Assembly: GCF_000014225.1 (NCBI RefSeq)
Contig: NC_008228.1
Location: forward strand, 2,170,001 to 2,234,000
Origin: Paraglaciecola sp. T6c
GTDB lineage: Bacteria > Pseudomonadota > Gammaproteobacteria > Enterobacterales > Alteromonadaceae
DNA length: 64,000 bases
Direction of reading: 5' to 3'
The translations under genes and the position numbers were made by a program. Below, one piece after another: positions 45,620 through 55,730 of the stretch. Position 1 is the stretch's first letter. Every line of letters starts with the position of its first letter. Under the pieces are notes generated by a model. The model was not told the DNA's origin. It did not search any database and saw only the letters and a list, made by a program, of their open reading frames with translations.

Positions 45620-48600
45620 TTATGACTGACTTATGGTAGAGGGAGCTTTTCCGTAGAACTTTTTAAAAGTACGAGAGAAGTAAGACAAACTTTCGTATCC
45701 CGTACCGTAGGCAATTTCACTGACACTGAGTTTACTTTCATTCAATAGTTTGAGTGCGCTTTGCATGCGTACTTCTGTCATAAATTGAACAATCGTTTGC
45801 TGACACTCAGATTGGCATTTTCGGCTTAAAGAGCGTCGACTCATGGCTAACGACTCAGCGAGTTGATCGACGGTAAATTCTGGATCGGTTAAATGTTGAA
45901 TGATGTTCGAACGCAGTTTATCGGTAAAATTAGGACTGTCATTAACCGGTAAATCGGCACTAGCAAATTCAGCTTCCAGCTTTTCACGAATTAACTTTCT
46001 GCCTCTTAATTGGGCGTCGACGCGAGCTACTAGCTCAGAGGTGTCAAACGGTTTAGTCAAGTAATCGTCCGCTCCACGTTGCAATCCTTCAACGGTATCG
46101 CGCTTGGCAGATTTTGCACTGAGAAGAATAATGGGGATGCTACGGGTGTGTTGGTTGCCCCTCAGGTGATGCATAAGCGTTAAGCCATCCATTTTAGGCA
46201 TCATCACATCACAGATGATTACATCAGGCAGGACTGATATCGCTTTAGCTAAGCCTTCTTCACCATTTTCTGCCTGCGTAATACGATAATAGCCGGATAG
46301 GCGAAGCGCGATGAATTGCCGCAGTTCGGCATTATCATCTATCACCAATACTGTGGTGATATCGTGCTGCTCTGTATCGCTCCAGGTTTCATCTTTGATG
46401 AGTTTATCGGGTAAAACGTGAGTAACATTGGCTTGAGGTGGACAAGGTTCAGACGGATAAGAAATCGACTCGGCTAATTGGGCTGATGAAAAATGTTGCT
46501 GACCGCGTTGCAGCCATAAGGTAAAACGGCAACCTTGACCCTTTTCGCTTTGTAACTCGACTGTGCCATGATGCAGCTCAATCAGCTCTTTAATTAGCGC
46601 TAACCCTATTCCTGTGCCGGGCTGAGTTATATGCTCTGATGACTCTCCTTGAAAATAACGTTCGAACACATTGTTCTGTTGAGCGGGCTCGATGCCCGGG
46701 CCATTATCGCGCACCTCAATACCTACGTGTGTTTCGGTATTAATCAGCGTGATGTCTATTTCACTATCACGACCACTGTATTTCAGTGCGTTTGATAACA
46801 AATTTGTCATGCATTTATCGAGTTGGTCTAAGTCGAAATACAGACTAATAGGATCGGCAATATTGTGCAGTGAGATAGTTTGCTGCTGTTGTTTCGCTAA
46901 TCCCTCGAATCTTGTCGTAACGCGATGTACGAGGTCAACGACATTGTATTGGGCTACGCGCAGGGGAAATTGGCCGATATTCAAGCGGTTGATGTCCAAA
47001 ATGTTGCCTACCAATTGCAGCATGTTTTTTGCGTTTCTAAGCGCGGTTTTAACGGGTAATGCCAAGCTGCTGTCAAGGGCGGGGTGGTCATTGAGCACAT
47101 CTTGTAACGGCGCAATGGTCAGTGTGAGCGGTGTGCGAAATTCATGTGAAACATTGTTGAAAAAACGCTCTTTAAGCACTTGTTGTTGTTCAAGTTCTTG
47201 CACTTTGTGACTGATTTCTAACGTTCTATCTGCAACAGTTTTTTCTAACAGGGCATTGTGCTCTCGTAGTTTCCCTGTGCGCCAGCGCTGAGTGAGCCAA
47301 CCACTGAGGGCCAGTAATGTAAGGAGTATAAGCAGATACGCAAACCAAGCGAGGGTGCTGAGATACCACACAGGTTTTACGGCAAAGGGAAGCTCGGTTT
47401 TGTACTCTCTTGCCCAGGCATCTTGTGCTTCAAGTTGAAATATAAAGTCGCCGCCGGGTAGCAGGGTAAAGTCTTTTTGGTGTTCATGGCTCCAATCGCT
47501 CCATGCATCGTGGCTGCTGCCTAACAGGCGGTGCCGGTAACGTGTGGGGCGTAAAATATGGCTATCACTAAGCGCAAAGTGCATGCGCACAGAGTTATTA
47601 GTTTGATCTAACTCAGGCATGTCATTTTCGCTGGCGATATTGCCATAAATAACAGCATTGTTATCGACATTACTGACTTGGTGAACATGAAGATTTGCAC
47701 GCTGGGGTACAGTCTCAAAATGTTTGATGTTGGCTTTGTAGAGCTGCCCAGATTTTTGCGCAAACCACAGGGTGTTTTGATCTGTGGTTAAGAAATCGTT
47801 AAACCCAACGCTTGAAAACGGCTTGAACATGGCATCGAATACTTGCCATTGTCCGCTCTGGTCTTTTTTAATGTAGCCCGTGTGTTGGCCTATACGAAAC
47901 CAGATCCTGTCATTTGCATCCTCATAGAGCCGAAATATGTCCTGTTGTTCTGTGGTGAATATTGCGGGGTAGTCCTTAACGTATTGAAGGGCGGGAGTGC
48001 GGTTTGCTTGATAGTCCATCATGCCGTTGCTGGTGCCCATAACCACCCCAGAAGATAACGTAAATGGCATAACATTACCCGGCCCTAAGCCATCGGCCGC
48101 GGTAAATTTTTGTACACTCAAAGTGTGTTGTGGATTCAACGAGTGCGGGGAGAACTGTGCGTTCTCGATCCGGTAAAGCTCTTGACTGGCGGTGCCTGCC
48201 CAAACGACGCCTTCATCTTCAATTGCGACAAATTCCAGTTCGTCCGCTGTGCCTTCGATAAAGGTACTATTCCAATTCCCTTGCGCGTGCTCGATATGGA
48301 ACAACCCGTCATACGTGGAAACAAAAAGGGTTTGAGTAACAGGATCGACCTTAATAGAACGGGCCCAGCTAGAGCGTAATATATTAGTCAATTCGCCTTG
48401 GGGATCGCCCAGCGCTCGCGCATAAACGCCGCCTTCACCGGCAAAGAGTAAGAAATCATGGTATTCGATGGCATCAAAATTGATATTTTTCGACGCAATG
48501 ATTGGCCAAAACGCAGGGGGACTCGTTACAGATTGTGACGCGTTTAGCTGAAACAGACCGTCTCCTGCGGCAACTACATGCCCATTGATGTGACTGAGCT

Positions 48601-49645
48601 TATCTATGATGGTGGAGTTATCACCAATAGGAAACTCACTGACTCGCTGAGGCGGCAGCATTTTGACCAGACCAGGAATACCGGATAACCAGATATTACC
48701 CTGGTGATCTTCAAGCGCTGAATACAGCGTGCTCATGTGGATGTGGTGTTCGCTTTGATAGCGCCTGACGAGTTCAAACGATTCATTCATGATTAAGAGG
48801 CCGTTGTACAAAGAGACGAGGTAGTAAAGACCGTCGCTGGCCTGAATAGCATTATATAGATGGGTCTTTGGGGGCAACGCATGAGGTGCCAGTACGCGCT
48901 GCAAAGCGTTGTTTCGCTCAACGAAAATACCGTGCTGTGCAGTAATGATTGTCATCTCATTTTGACGGTTGGTGAATATTTTACGTACATAAGCGTCTTT
49001 AGGAAGAGCTAAAGGGGTTGAGGTGACTAAAAACGTGGTTGTGCTATCTGTGCTGGTAATGCTGAGCTTGTGTATTGTGCTGCTGTCTTTCGTTTTATAT
49101 ACAAACCCCTTACCGACGGAAAATATGCGATGCTTACCGCCTATTGCGCCAGGGACGGTATGTATCTGTGTTCCATCCCAAAAGTAAACTTGCTTGTTAC
49201 TGACATAGGCAACGCCTTCTTCACTGGCCGCCACGGACCAGATTTCACCAAATTGACGGGTTTCAGTAGGCCAGTCAGCTATCAAAGACCGAAAAATCAA
49301 TTGCCCAGAATCATCGGGTTGATAAACCCCCAAATCATCGATTGTGCCCGCGTAAATATGGTTATTTTTCCAATGGGCTAACGCGCGCACACGTGTACTG
49401 TTCGGTGTGACATATTTACGCCACCGTTCACCATCAAATTGAGTGATGCCGGTACCTGAACCTACGTAAATAAACCCATTTTCACTTTGACTTAACCACC
49501 AGTTCTGATCACTACCATTGTGCTCTTGTAAGCCAAACACTTTGCTGATGGGTAAACCCACCTCACTATATTGTTGACCATGGACGCCATGCATAAGAAA
49601 CACGCAACCACAGGTAAGGAAAACAACACGTTTGATCCAATTCAT
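45620..49645 (-). CDS. hybrid two-component sensor/AraC regulator (HTCS)
   Basis: 1341 residues with a whole signalling chain in one protein. After a signal sequence (VVFLTCGCVFLMHGVHG), residues 25-670 are periplasmic beta-propeller repeats (GNIWLSGIPGLVKM, NDRIWFRIGQH) and then a Y_Y_Y-like beta-domain (HILRPTRYRHRLLGSSHDAWSDWS). One membrane helix lies at about 758-785. The kinase has the H-box NNVSHEFRTPLTLTIAPLQD (near 835), NLLSNALKYS and DNGPGI/GTGIGLALIKELI. A receiver follows (VLVIDDNAE, CDVMMPKMDG, Asp near 1147), then an AraC HTH (about 1245-1335). Such regulators sense oligosaccharides and are typical of Bacteroidetes, also known in Alteromonadales. Likely targets are its two neighbours. 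Confidence 0.95.
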   Translation of the reverse strand: MNWIKRVVFLTCGCVFLMHGVHGQQYSEVGLPISKVFGLQEHNGSDQNWWLSQSENGFIYVGSGTGITQFDGERWRKYVTPNSTRVRALAHWKNNHIYAGTIDDLGVYQPDDSGQLIFRSLIADWPTETRQFGEIWSVAASEEGVAYVSNKQVYFWDGTQIHTVPGAIGGKHRIFSVGKGFVYKTKDSSTIHKLSITSTDSTTTFLVTSTPLALPKDAYVRKIFTNRQNEMTIITAQHGIFVERNNALQRVLAPHALPPKTHLYNAIQASDGLYYLVSLYNGLLIMNESFELVRRYQSEHHIHMSTLYSALEDHQGNIWLSGIPGLVKMLPPQRVSEFPIGDNSTIIDKLSHINGHVVAAGDGLFQLNASQSVTSPPAFWPIIASKNINFDAIEYHDFLLFAGEGGVYARALGDPQGELTNILRSSWARSIKVDPVTQTLFVSTYDGLFHIEHAQGNWNSTFIEGTADELEFVAIEDEGVVWAGTASQELYRIENAQFSPHSLNPQHTLSVQKFTAADGLGPGNVMPFTLSSGVVMGTSNGMMDYQANRTPALQYVKDYPAIFTTEQQDIFRLYEDANDRIWFRIGQHTGYIKKDQSGQWQVFDAMFKPFSSVGFNDFLTTDQNTLWFAQKSGQLYKANIKHFETVPQRANLHVHQVSNVDNNAVIYGNIASENDMPELDQTNNSVRMHFALSDSHILRPTRYRHRLLGSSHDAWSDWSHEHQKDFTLLPGGDFIFQLEAQDAWAREYKTELPFAVKPVWYLSTLAWFAYLLILLTLLALSGWLTQRWRTGKLREHNALLEKTVADRTLEISHKVQELEQQQVLKERFFNNVSHEFRTPLTLTIAPLQDVLNDHPALDSSLALPVKTALRNAKNMLQLVGNILDINRLNIGQFPLRVAQYNVVDLVHRVTTRFEGLAKQQQQTISLHNIADPISLYFDLDQLDKCMTNLLSNALKYSGRDSEIDITLINTETHVGIEVRDNGPGIEPAQQNNVFERYFQGESSEHITQPGTGIGLALIKELIELHHGTVELQSEKGQGCRFTLWLQRGQQHFSSAQLAESISYPSEPCPPQANVTHVLPDKLIKDETWSDTEQHDITTVLVIDDNAELRQFIALRLSGYYRITQAENGEEGLAKAISVLPDVIICDVMMPKMDGLTLMHHLRGNQHTRSIPIILLSAKSAKRDTVEGLQRGADDYLTKPFDTSELVARVDAQLRGRKLIREKLEAEFASADLPVNDSPNFTDKLRSNIIQHLTDPEFTVDQLAESLAMSRRSLSRKCQSECQQTIVQFMTEVRMQSALKLLNESKLSVSEIAYGTGYESLSYFSRTFKKFYGKAPSTISQS

Positions 49646-50063
49646 GAATATATAAAATCTTAAGTATCAAGTGGTTATGTGAAACGTAGACTATTGCATG
49701 CACACTTTTTAAGCAAATTCTCAGAGGTATTCAGCGCCTAGATTTTATGCTTCTTTGGTGATTTTACGGTCGCTAGAGGGCAGTGTGTCGGCTGAAACAT
49801 GTAGTAAGGGTATGTGATCAATTTGTTAACAGTGGATCCTATCGCCTAACGCAGAATATAAAGAATATTTAGCCTATTTGAATCTCATCGTTAACGCCGA
49901 CATTGTGCACGCGACGCAGGCCCTAAAAATAGAGACTAGATTAGCGCGTGCGCTGGCTAACAATGACACGAAATAACAGAACAGTAGCCCAAAGCTCGCT
50001 TACGCGAGCCACCTTTACGTGGGGCGCGGGCGCGCATGAAAAACAAACCAAAACCAAACGCCA
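49646..50063. other. intergenic region, 418 bp
   Basis: Upstream of the hybrid sensor gene and downstream of lctP. Apart from the weak hairpin at 49994-50009 I see nothing specific. Confidence 0.5.
49994..50009 (-). terminator. possible terminator of lctP
   Basis: Stem GCTCGC / GCGAGC closing a GTAA tetraloop when read on the minus strand, followed by TTTGGG. Compact and GC-rich but with a short T run, so weak. Confidence 0.4.
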
Positions 50064-51656
50064 CTAAGCGAAAACCATCCCCATGCTCCCAGCAATTAAA
50101 CCGTAGAGTAGTAATACCAGCATGCTGCGTTTGAGAATGTAGCCCTCACTATTTTGTAGCGCGAGAATAGACGACACTGCCACTATATTGTTGATACAAA
50201 CCATGTTCCCCATGGCGGCGCCTACCGATTGTAAAGCCAAAATCGTTGTGACATTCAACTGCAAATCGCTGGCAATGGTCTGCTGAATACCGGCAAATGT
50301 GAGGTTTGATATGGTGGCTGAACCCGAAAAGAAAGAGCCCAATGCACCAAGAAATGGGGCGAAGAACCCCCAGTACTGGCCACTAATGCCTGCTAAATGT
50401 TGACCGATTAAACTCACCGCAGAATATTCTTCAGTGAGCATCATCATGTTGACAAAGACTAAGGCGCCCAAAAGCGCAATCACTGGTTTTTTCATACTGT
50501 TTTTAGTGTGACTCACTACGTTTGTGAATGAGCCACTCTTAAACAACCACAGCGTTAAACAACCCATTAATACGAATGGTAAAATGGAGGGCACATACAA
50601 GGTGTTGTGCTGCCAGTTTATGGGCGTTTGCAGTATGCGTTCGAGTTTAATAACCAGAGATGCACTGATACTGATGTCGCCTAAGGGCCCAGCGCTGCTG
50701 ACCCATGCGGGTGATGTGAGTTGCAGTAAGCTCTTGATGCCCAGCTCAGGGATACGTGTCACGACCAATAGCAATATTGTTCCCCACAGCGCAAAACTGG
50801 CTTTTATCAGCGTGGGCATTGATACCTGTACCGATGCTTGCGCCGAAGGTTGGCGGTTATTTTGGCGTTGTTGTAGGCCAATATTATACTTGGCCAATAA
50901 CAAGGTAAGTATTAGGCCGATAAAGCCGCCCACTAGGGAGGGGAACTCCACCGATATGTGGCTCAATATCAAATACGGTAGGGTGCAAGAGAAGGTTGAT
51001 AACACAATAAATAGCCAGTTTTGCTTAAGCTGGCTTTTTTTCTCGACCACTAACGCCAGTGCCGCCATGACGATAAAGGGGGCTGCAACCGTATTAATAG
51101 CCGCCGACTTCCAAGCAACATCTTGCAGTAACACAGGGGGGAGTTCGGTTAAGGCTAAGCCAAACCAAATAGGTGTCCCCACGGCGCCAAACGTAACTGG
51201 TATGGTATTGAAAATAAGACAGGCAATGGCGACCCTAAGGGCAGGGAAGCCCAATCCGACGAGTATTGGCGCTGCGATGGCCGCAGGGGTGCCAAACCCG
51301 CTTGCGCCTTCAATCAAAAAGGCAAAAGCCCAACCTACGACCATAAGCTGGGCGATTGCATTACTGCTGATGTGATTTAGCCAGCTACGGATGATACCTA
51401 ACGCCCCGGTAACCTCCATGCACCGAAACAGAAAAATTGCCCCGGCGATAATCATGATAGGGGTAAGCGCCAACAACAAACCGCTGATGACCGAGGCATT
51501 CACGAGCCGTAGCTCAAAATCAAATACAAACACTACTAACAGGTAGGCAATTAATGCACTCAAAGGCAATGCTTTGCTGGCCGCTACACTGTGTTTTTTC
51601 GTCATCAAGTAGATGAGAACTGCAACGGGTAAATACGCACTTATGAGTAACAGCAT
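50064..51656 (-). CDS. lctP: L-lactate permease family transporter
   Basis: 530 residues, with about twelve to fourteen membrane helices. Family motifs include FEGASGFGTPAAIAAPILVGLGF (here FLIEGASGFGTPAAIAAP), IFNTIPVTFGAVGTPIWFGL, and near the end FFSGSATISNLTFAGIQQ and LQSVGAAMGNMVCINNIVAVSSILAL. These are hallmarks of the LctP/GlcA lactate:H+ symporters of the inner membrane. Substrates of the family are lactate and glycolate. No lactate dehydrogenase gene is beside it. The AAAGG site sets the ATG. It lies upstream of the hybrid sensor gene in the same direction. Confidence 0.94.
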   Translation of the reverse strand: MLLLISAYLPVAVLIYLMTKKHSVAASKALPLSALIAYLLVVFVFDFELRLVNASVISGLLLALTPIMIIAGAIFLFRCMEVTGALGIIRSWLNHISSNAIAQLMVVGWAFAFLIEGASGFGTPAAIAAPILVGLGFPALRVAIACLIFNTIPVTFGAVGTPIWFGLALTELPPVLLQDVAWKSAAINTVAAPFIVMAALALVVEKKSQLKQNWLFIVLSTFSCTLPYLILSHISVEFPSLVGGFIGLILTLLLAKYNIGLQQRQNNRQPSAQASVQVSMPTLIKASFALWGTILLLVVTRIPELGIKSLLQLTSPAWVSSAGPLGDISISASLVIKLERILQTPINWQHNTLYVPSILPFVLMGCLTLWLFKSGSFTNVVSHTKNSMKKPVIALLGALVFVNMMMLTEEYSAVSLIGQHLAGISGQYWGFFAPFLGALGSFFSGSATISNLTFAGIQQTIASDLQLNVTTILALQSVGAAMGNMVCINNIVAVSSILALQNSEGYILKRSMLVLLLYGLIAGSMGMVFA

Positions 51657-52120
51657 AGATGGCCTTTGAAACGAGTGATTCCCTTAACGGGTATTGTTAT
51701 GGCGCTTTTGGCTTGATGTCAAAGACTATTGTGGCGGTGAATGAAAGCCGTCTTATGTACATCGTTAGCAGTGTTGAATTGGGTAAGTAAAGGCCCTGAA
51801 GTGACATTTTCTTAGCTGGGTTGTTAGCAATCATGCAATTAAAAGGGGATCACGGTTTTATTCGCGCCATTGCGCAATGACGTTAGCAAATACGAAACAG
51901 GATTAATTGTGAATAAGTACATCTATTGAACATCAGTTCTTGTATAATCTTTATTATGAAAACATCCGTTGGTGACACTTTTCTTATTTAAACAAGCTTA
52001 TTTAACTGGGTGAAGATTAACCTACCTTTGCTAGCGTACTGGCCTGTACAAGCCCAAACGCAACACCATACCCTTTCTATTGAATGCCATATATGAATTT
52101 GGCTAATACGAGTAATTACC
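51657..52120. other. divergent intergenic region, 464 bp
   Basis: Holds promoters for lctP (minus) and the DUF6172 gene (plus). Contains the palindrome at 51868-51879 and a good -10-like TATAAT at 51943-51948 on the plus strand, without an obvious -35. Confidence 0.5.
51868..51879. promoter_or_regulatory. palindrome CATTGCGCAATG upstream of lctP
   Basis: Perfect 12-bp palindrome, 212 bp before the lctP ATG. It is identical to the core of the palindrome upstream of the PEP-CTERM gene. Confidence 0.45.
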
Positions 52121-52408
52121 ATGAAAAAAACCTTCGTTCTGTCTCATCCGAAAATCAAACTGCCAAGATTAGTCGAAGCAATTAAGTTTGAAGTAAAGAA
52201 ATACCTTAGACGAGAGAGAAAAAAGTCACTTCCAGAGGGCGCTGATTACTGGGATTTTGACTGTCGTTTTGGCGTGGATGAGGCCAATGCACAAGTCATC
52301 CATCTTGGTTCGATTAACCAACATATTGATGAAGCCGAAAAAAACGAACTAGCCTCTTTTTACTTGGAAATTCTTGCCAAGCCCGGTGTTAAAAAATTAA
52401 CTGAGTAA
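52121..52408 (+). CDS. DUF6172 family protein
   Basis: 95 residues: MKKTFVLSHPKIKLPRLVEAIKFEVKKYLRRERKKSLPEGADYWDFDCRFG, then IHLGSINQHIDEAEKN. This is the whole of the small DUF6172 family of uncharacterised cytoplasmic proteins. It is basic in the first half and acidic in the second. It stands alone, ahead of the UvrA-like gene. Confidence 0.82.
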   Translation: MKKTFVLSHPKIKLPRLVEAIKFEVKKYLRRERKKSLPEGADYWDFDCRFGVDEANAQVIHLGSINQHIDEAEKNELASFYLEILAKPGVKKLTE

Positions 52409-52615
52409 ATGCCTATCTAGGGGGCATTCCCTTTGGTGTAAATCCCTAAGGCAATGCTCTACTGGCTTATCTGCAAACACAATACCATTTCTCTTGATTT
52501 CTTGAGGGCTTTATCCTGAGTTTTACAGTGTTTTTATAAAGCATTGTTGTGAACTTTTTTCAGCGAGTCATGTACTAAAACCACAAGTATTTTCTGATTC
52601 AAAGGAGAGTTAATC

Positions 52616-55138
52616 ATCCCTCAAGACAAAGCCAGCCATATACTCAGCCGACCAGAGCACTGTATTGGGGTGCGTGGTGCGCGCGTACACAACCTAAAGA
52701 ATGTGAGTCTTGATATACCACGTAACGCCTTGGTGGTGTTTACCGGCATTTCAGGCTCAGGTAAATCCTCGCTGGCATTTGGTACATTGTTTGCTGAATC
52801 TCAACGACGTTACCTAGACTCGGTTTCACCGTATGCACGAAGACTAATTGATCAGGTAGAAGAGCCTGATGTTGACGCTATTGATGGCTTGCCGCCCGCT
52901 GTTGCCCTGCAGCAGCAAAGAGGCACGCCTTCAGTGCGTTCTTCTGTTGGCAGTGTTACCACCATATCAAATGGCCTACGGATGCTTTATTCCCGCGCGG
53001 GTGATTACCCCGTTGGTCAATCTATTTTATACGCTGACTCATTTTCGCCAAATACCGCCCAAGGCGCTTGCCCCAAATGCCATGGCATCGGGCGTGTTTT
53101 CGATGTGACCGAAGCACTATTGGTGCCTGACGACAGTAAAACCATACGAGACAAAGCAATTGCCGCGTGGCCTCCTGCATGGCAAGGGGCCAATTTAAGC
53201 CGAATTCTGGTCTCTCTTGGCTACGACATCGATACCCCATGGCGGGACTTGCCTAAAAAAGCCAGGCAGTGGATTTTATTCACCGATGAAACCCCCACAG
53301 TGCCAGTCTATCCTGAGTACAATTTAGCCCAGACTCAAGCCGCCATTGAAAATGGCGAAGCGCCCAGCTATATGGGCACGTTCACCAGCGCCCAGCGCTT
53401 TGTTTTACACTCTTTTGCCACGACGCAAAGTCCGCGTACGAAAAAGCGCGTATCGCAGTTTATGCAGATTTCACAGTGCCCCGAGTGTGAAGGTAAGAAG
53501 CTCAAGCGGGCGTCATTATCGGTCACCTTTACGGGTTTGGATATTGGACAGTTATCGCAATTAACCTTAACGGACTTGGCCGAAAGATTACGTGCAACAG
53601 CGCGTACCAAACCCAGTGATGAATTACAGGACAGAGAAAAGATCATCGTGGCTCAGCGCTTAGCCAGTGATATTTTAGCGAGAGTTGAGGCTCTAACGCA
53701 TCTTGGTCTTGGCTATTTATCACTGGAGCGAAGCACTACTACACTTTCGCCGGGGGAATTGCAGCGTTTGCGCTTGGCAACACAAATCCGCTCCCAGCTA
53801 TTTGGTGTGGTTTATGTACTAGATGAGCCATCCGCTGGACTGCATCCAGCCGATAAAAAGGCGCTACTGGCGGCTCTTGATGAATTGATTACGGCGGGTA
53901 ATTCAGTGTTTATGGTCGAGCATGATGTGAGTGTTATTCGCCATGCTGATTGGATAGTCGATGTAGGGCCGGATGCAGGGACGCATGGCGGCGACATTAT
54001 TTATAACGGCCCAGTTGAAGGACTCGAAGGTAATTTACGCTCGCATACGGCTAAGCATTTGTTCGAACAGTCAGTGGGTGAGGAGCGTACACCACGCGAG
54101 GCAAAGGCGTGGTTAAAGCTTGCTTCAATCGAGCGAAATAATTTGCAAGGCATCGACGTGGCGTTTCCTTTAGGCGTGATGACAACAGTGACGGGGGTGT
54201 CTGGCTCGGGCAAATCAAGTTTAGTCAGTCAAGCATTGGTTGAGCTGGTGAATGAGGCCTTAGGCGTAAAGAAAACCGTTGATGTGCCAACTGATGAAGC
54301 CGATTTGCTGGAACAAGAAACCCAGACGAGCACAGGTGGGCATATTGTTGACGGCCTAGCGCACGTGAAACGCTTAATAACGGTAGATCAAAAGCCCATA
54401 GGCAGAACACCGCGCTCCAATTTAGCGACTTACACTGGGTTATTTGATCACGTCCGTACCTTGTTTGCCAACACCGATGAGTCGAAAAAAAGACGTTACG
54501 ACGCAGGTCGCTTTTCGTTCAATGTCACCAAAGGCCGCTGCAGTAATTGCGACGGGGTGGGGTTTGTGAGTGTTGAGTTGCTCTTCTTACCTAGTGTTTA
54601 TTCACCTTGCCCGGTCTGCCAAGGTCGTCGCTATAACGACAAAACCTTAGAAATTACGTATCGCGACAAAAACATTGCTGATGTGCTGGATTTGACGGTC
54701 GAGGCAGCCCACACATTTTTTGCGGGTCAGCCGCCCGTGCTTCGAGCATTAGATGCGTTACTCAAAGTAGGGCTGGGGTACTTACGCCTTGGCCAACCTG
54801 CCACGGAGCTATCAGGCGGTGAAGCTCAGCGTATCAAACTAGCCACTGAGCTACAGCGAGTACAAAAAGGTGACACGCTGTACGTCTTAGATGAGCCCAC
54901 CACAGGCTTACATCCAAAAGATGTTGCTATGTTGATGTCGCAATTAAACGGACTGGTGGATGCCGGCAACACGGTGATCATGGTTGAGCACGATATGCGT
55001 GTCGCCAGTAGCAGTGATTGGGTCATTGATATTGGCCCAGAAGCCGGTGATAAGGGCGGGGCTGTGGTTGCCCAAGGCGAACCGAAACATGTCGCAATCA
55101 ACAAGCAAAGTCGAACCGCGCCCTTTATGTTTGTCTAA
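52616..55138 (+). CDS. UvrA paralogue (UvrA2/DrrC-like ABC ATPase)
   Basis: Two ABC ATPase modules. Module 1: [30 protein letters not shown], signature [12 protein letters not shown] (not the usual SGGE), Walker [13 protein letters not shown]. Module 2: [15 protein letters not shown], signature [24 protein letters not shown]. Zinc pairs [16 protein letters not shown] and [18 protein letters not shown] are intact. About 840 residues, shorter than UvrA (about 940), as in UvrA2/DrrC forms thought to protect against DNA-binding drugs. The first ordinary start is GTG at 52670, which would cut into the first strand ([12 protein letters not shown]). A perfect AAAGGAG at 52601-52607 is followed in frame by ATC ATC (52613, 52616), so initiation at ATC is suggested. 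Confidence 0.9.
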   Translation: MPQDKASHILSRPEHCIGVRGARVHNLKNVSLDIPRNALVVFTGISGSGKSSLAFGTLFAESQRRYLDSVSPYARRLIDQVEEPDVDAIDGLPPAVALQQQRGTPSVRSSVGSVTTISNGLRMLYSRAGDYPVGQSILYADSFSPNTAQGACPKCHGIGRVFDVTEALLVPDDSKTIRDKAIAAWPPAWQGANLSRILVSLGYDIDTPWRDLPKKARQWILFTDETPTVPVYPEYNLAQTQAAIENGEAPSYMGTFTSAQRFVLHSFATTQSPRTKKRVSQFMQISQCPECEGKKLKRASLSVTFTGLDIGQLSQLTLTDLAERLRATARTKPSDELQDREKIIVAQRLASDILARVEALTHLGLGYLSLERSTTTLSPGELQRLRLATQIRSQLFGVVYVLDEPSAGLHPADKKALLAALDELITAGNSVFMVEHDVSVIRHADWIVDVGPDAGTHGGDIIYNGPVEGLEGNLRSHTAKHLFEQSVGEERTPREAKAWLKLASIERNNLQGIDVAFPLGVMTTVTGVSGSGKSSLVSQALVELVNEALGVKKTVDVPTDEADLLEQETQTSTGGHIVDGLAHVKRLITVDQKPIGRTPRSNLATYTGLFDHVRTLFANTDESKKRRYDAGRFSFNVTKGRCSNCDGVGFVSVELLFLPSVYSPCPVCQGRRYNDKTLEITYRDKNIADVLDLTVEAAHTFFAGQPPVLRALDALLKVGLGYLRLGQPATELSGGEAQRIKLATELQRVQKGDTLYVLDEPTTGLHPKDVAMLMSQLNGLVDAGNTVIMVEHDMRVASSSDWVIDIGPEAGDKGGAVVAQGEPKHVAINKQSRTAPFMFV

Positions 55139-55730
55139 CGTTTCGGGTTTGTAGTACTGGTTAAATAAGTCGCTATCACAGGCTACGCGTTGCACCAGTA
55201 CTGCTTTTTCCAGTGCCAAACACGGATGTTTACCTGCCTGTTCACCTCCTTGTTCTTCCACCTGTTCTTCTACCTATTGTTCCTCTTGTTCACCTATCTG
55301 GGTCCTTGTCTTCTATACCCGCCATATACAAAAGCTTCTCATGCCCCTGCTGCGACTATGGGCTTTTTCTGCATATAACCCGTCCTTTTTTCATCCACTG
55401 CAACGTTTCCCTGTATCGTGTCATTTTAGGGTAAACCGTTATCATTGGTAGTGGTTTTATTCTTTTTGATACAGAGTTCGTAAGGTTTTACTAATATTTT
55501 AATCCTATAAGGCTATATAGTTAGGGGGGTGCTCGCATTGTTTGTTTTCTTATATTAAGGAAACTGTTTTCATTTGAAGTGTTGTTATCTTGTTAATCAC
55601 ATGCTAATTTATTTACAAGTTTGAAGTGGGTAATTGCTGAAGTTGGTGGGAATGTAGAGACCTGGCAAAGATAAGCTCATAGAACAGACCGAATAACGAA
55701 TACATAAGAATTGAATTCATGGAGAACGAA
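55139..55730. other. intergenic region with a 12-bp repeat, 592 bp
   Basis: Contains the degenerate repeat at 55227-55310 and then AT-rich DNA that must carry the promoter of the TonB receptor gene. No other coding sequence recognised. Confidence 0.5.
55227..55310. repeat. degenerate 12-bp tandem repeat, about seven units
   Basis: Units such as TGTTTACCTGCC, TGTTCACCTCCT, TGTTCTTCCACC, TGTTCTTCTACC and TGTTCACCTATC follow each other in a pyrimidine-rich stretch, about 90 bp after the UvrA-like gene's stop. Confidence 0.65.

Noticed and set aside
55227-55310. CRISPR array
   Set aside because: Repeat units are 12 bp, degenerate and contiguous, with no spacers or cas genes.
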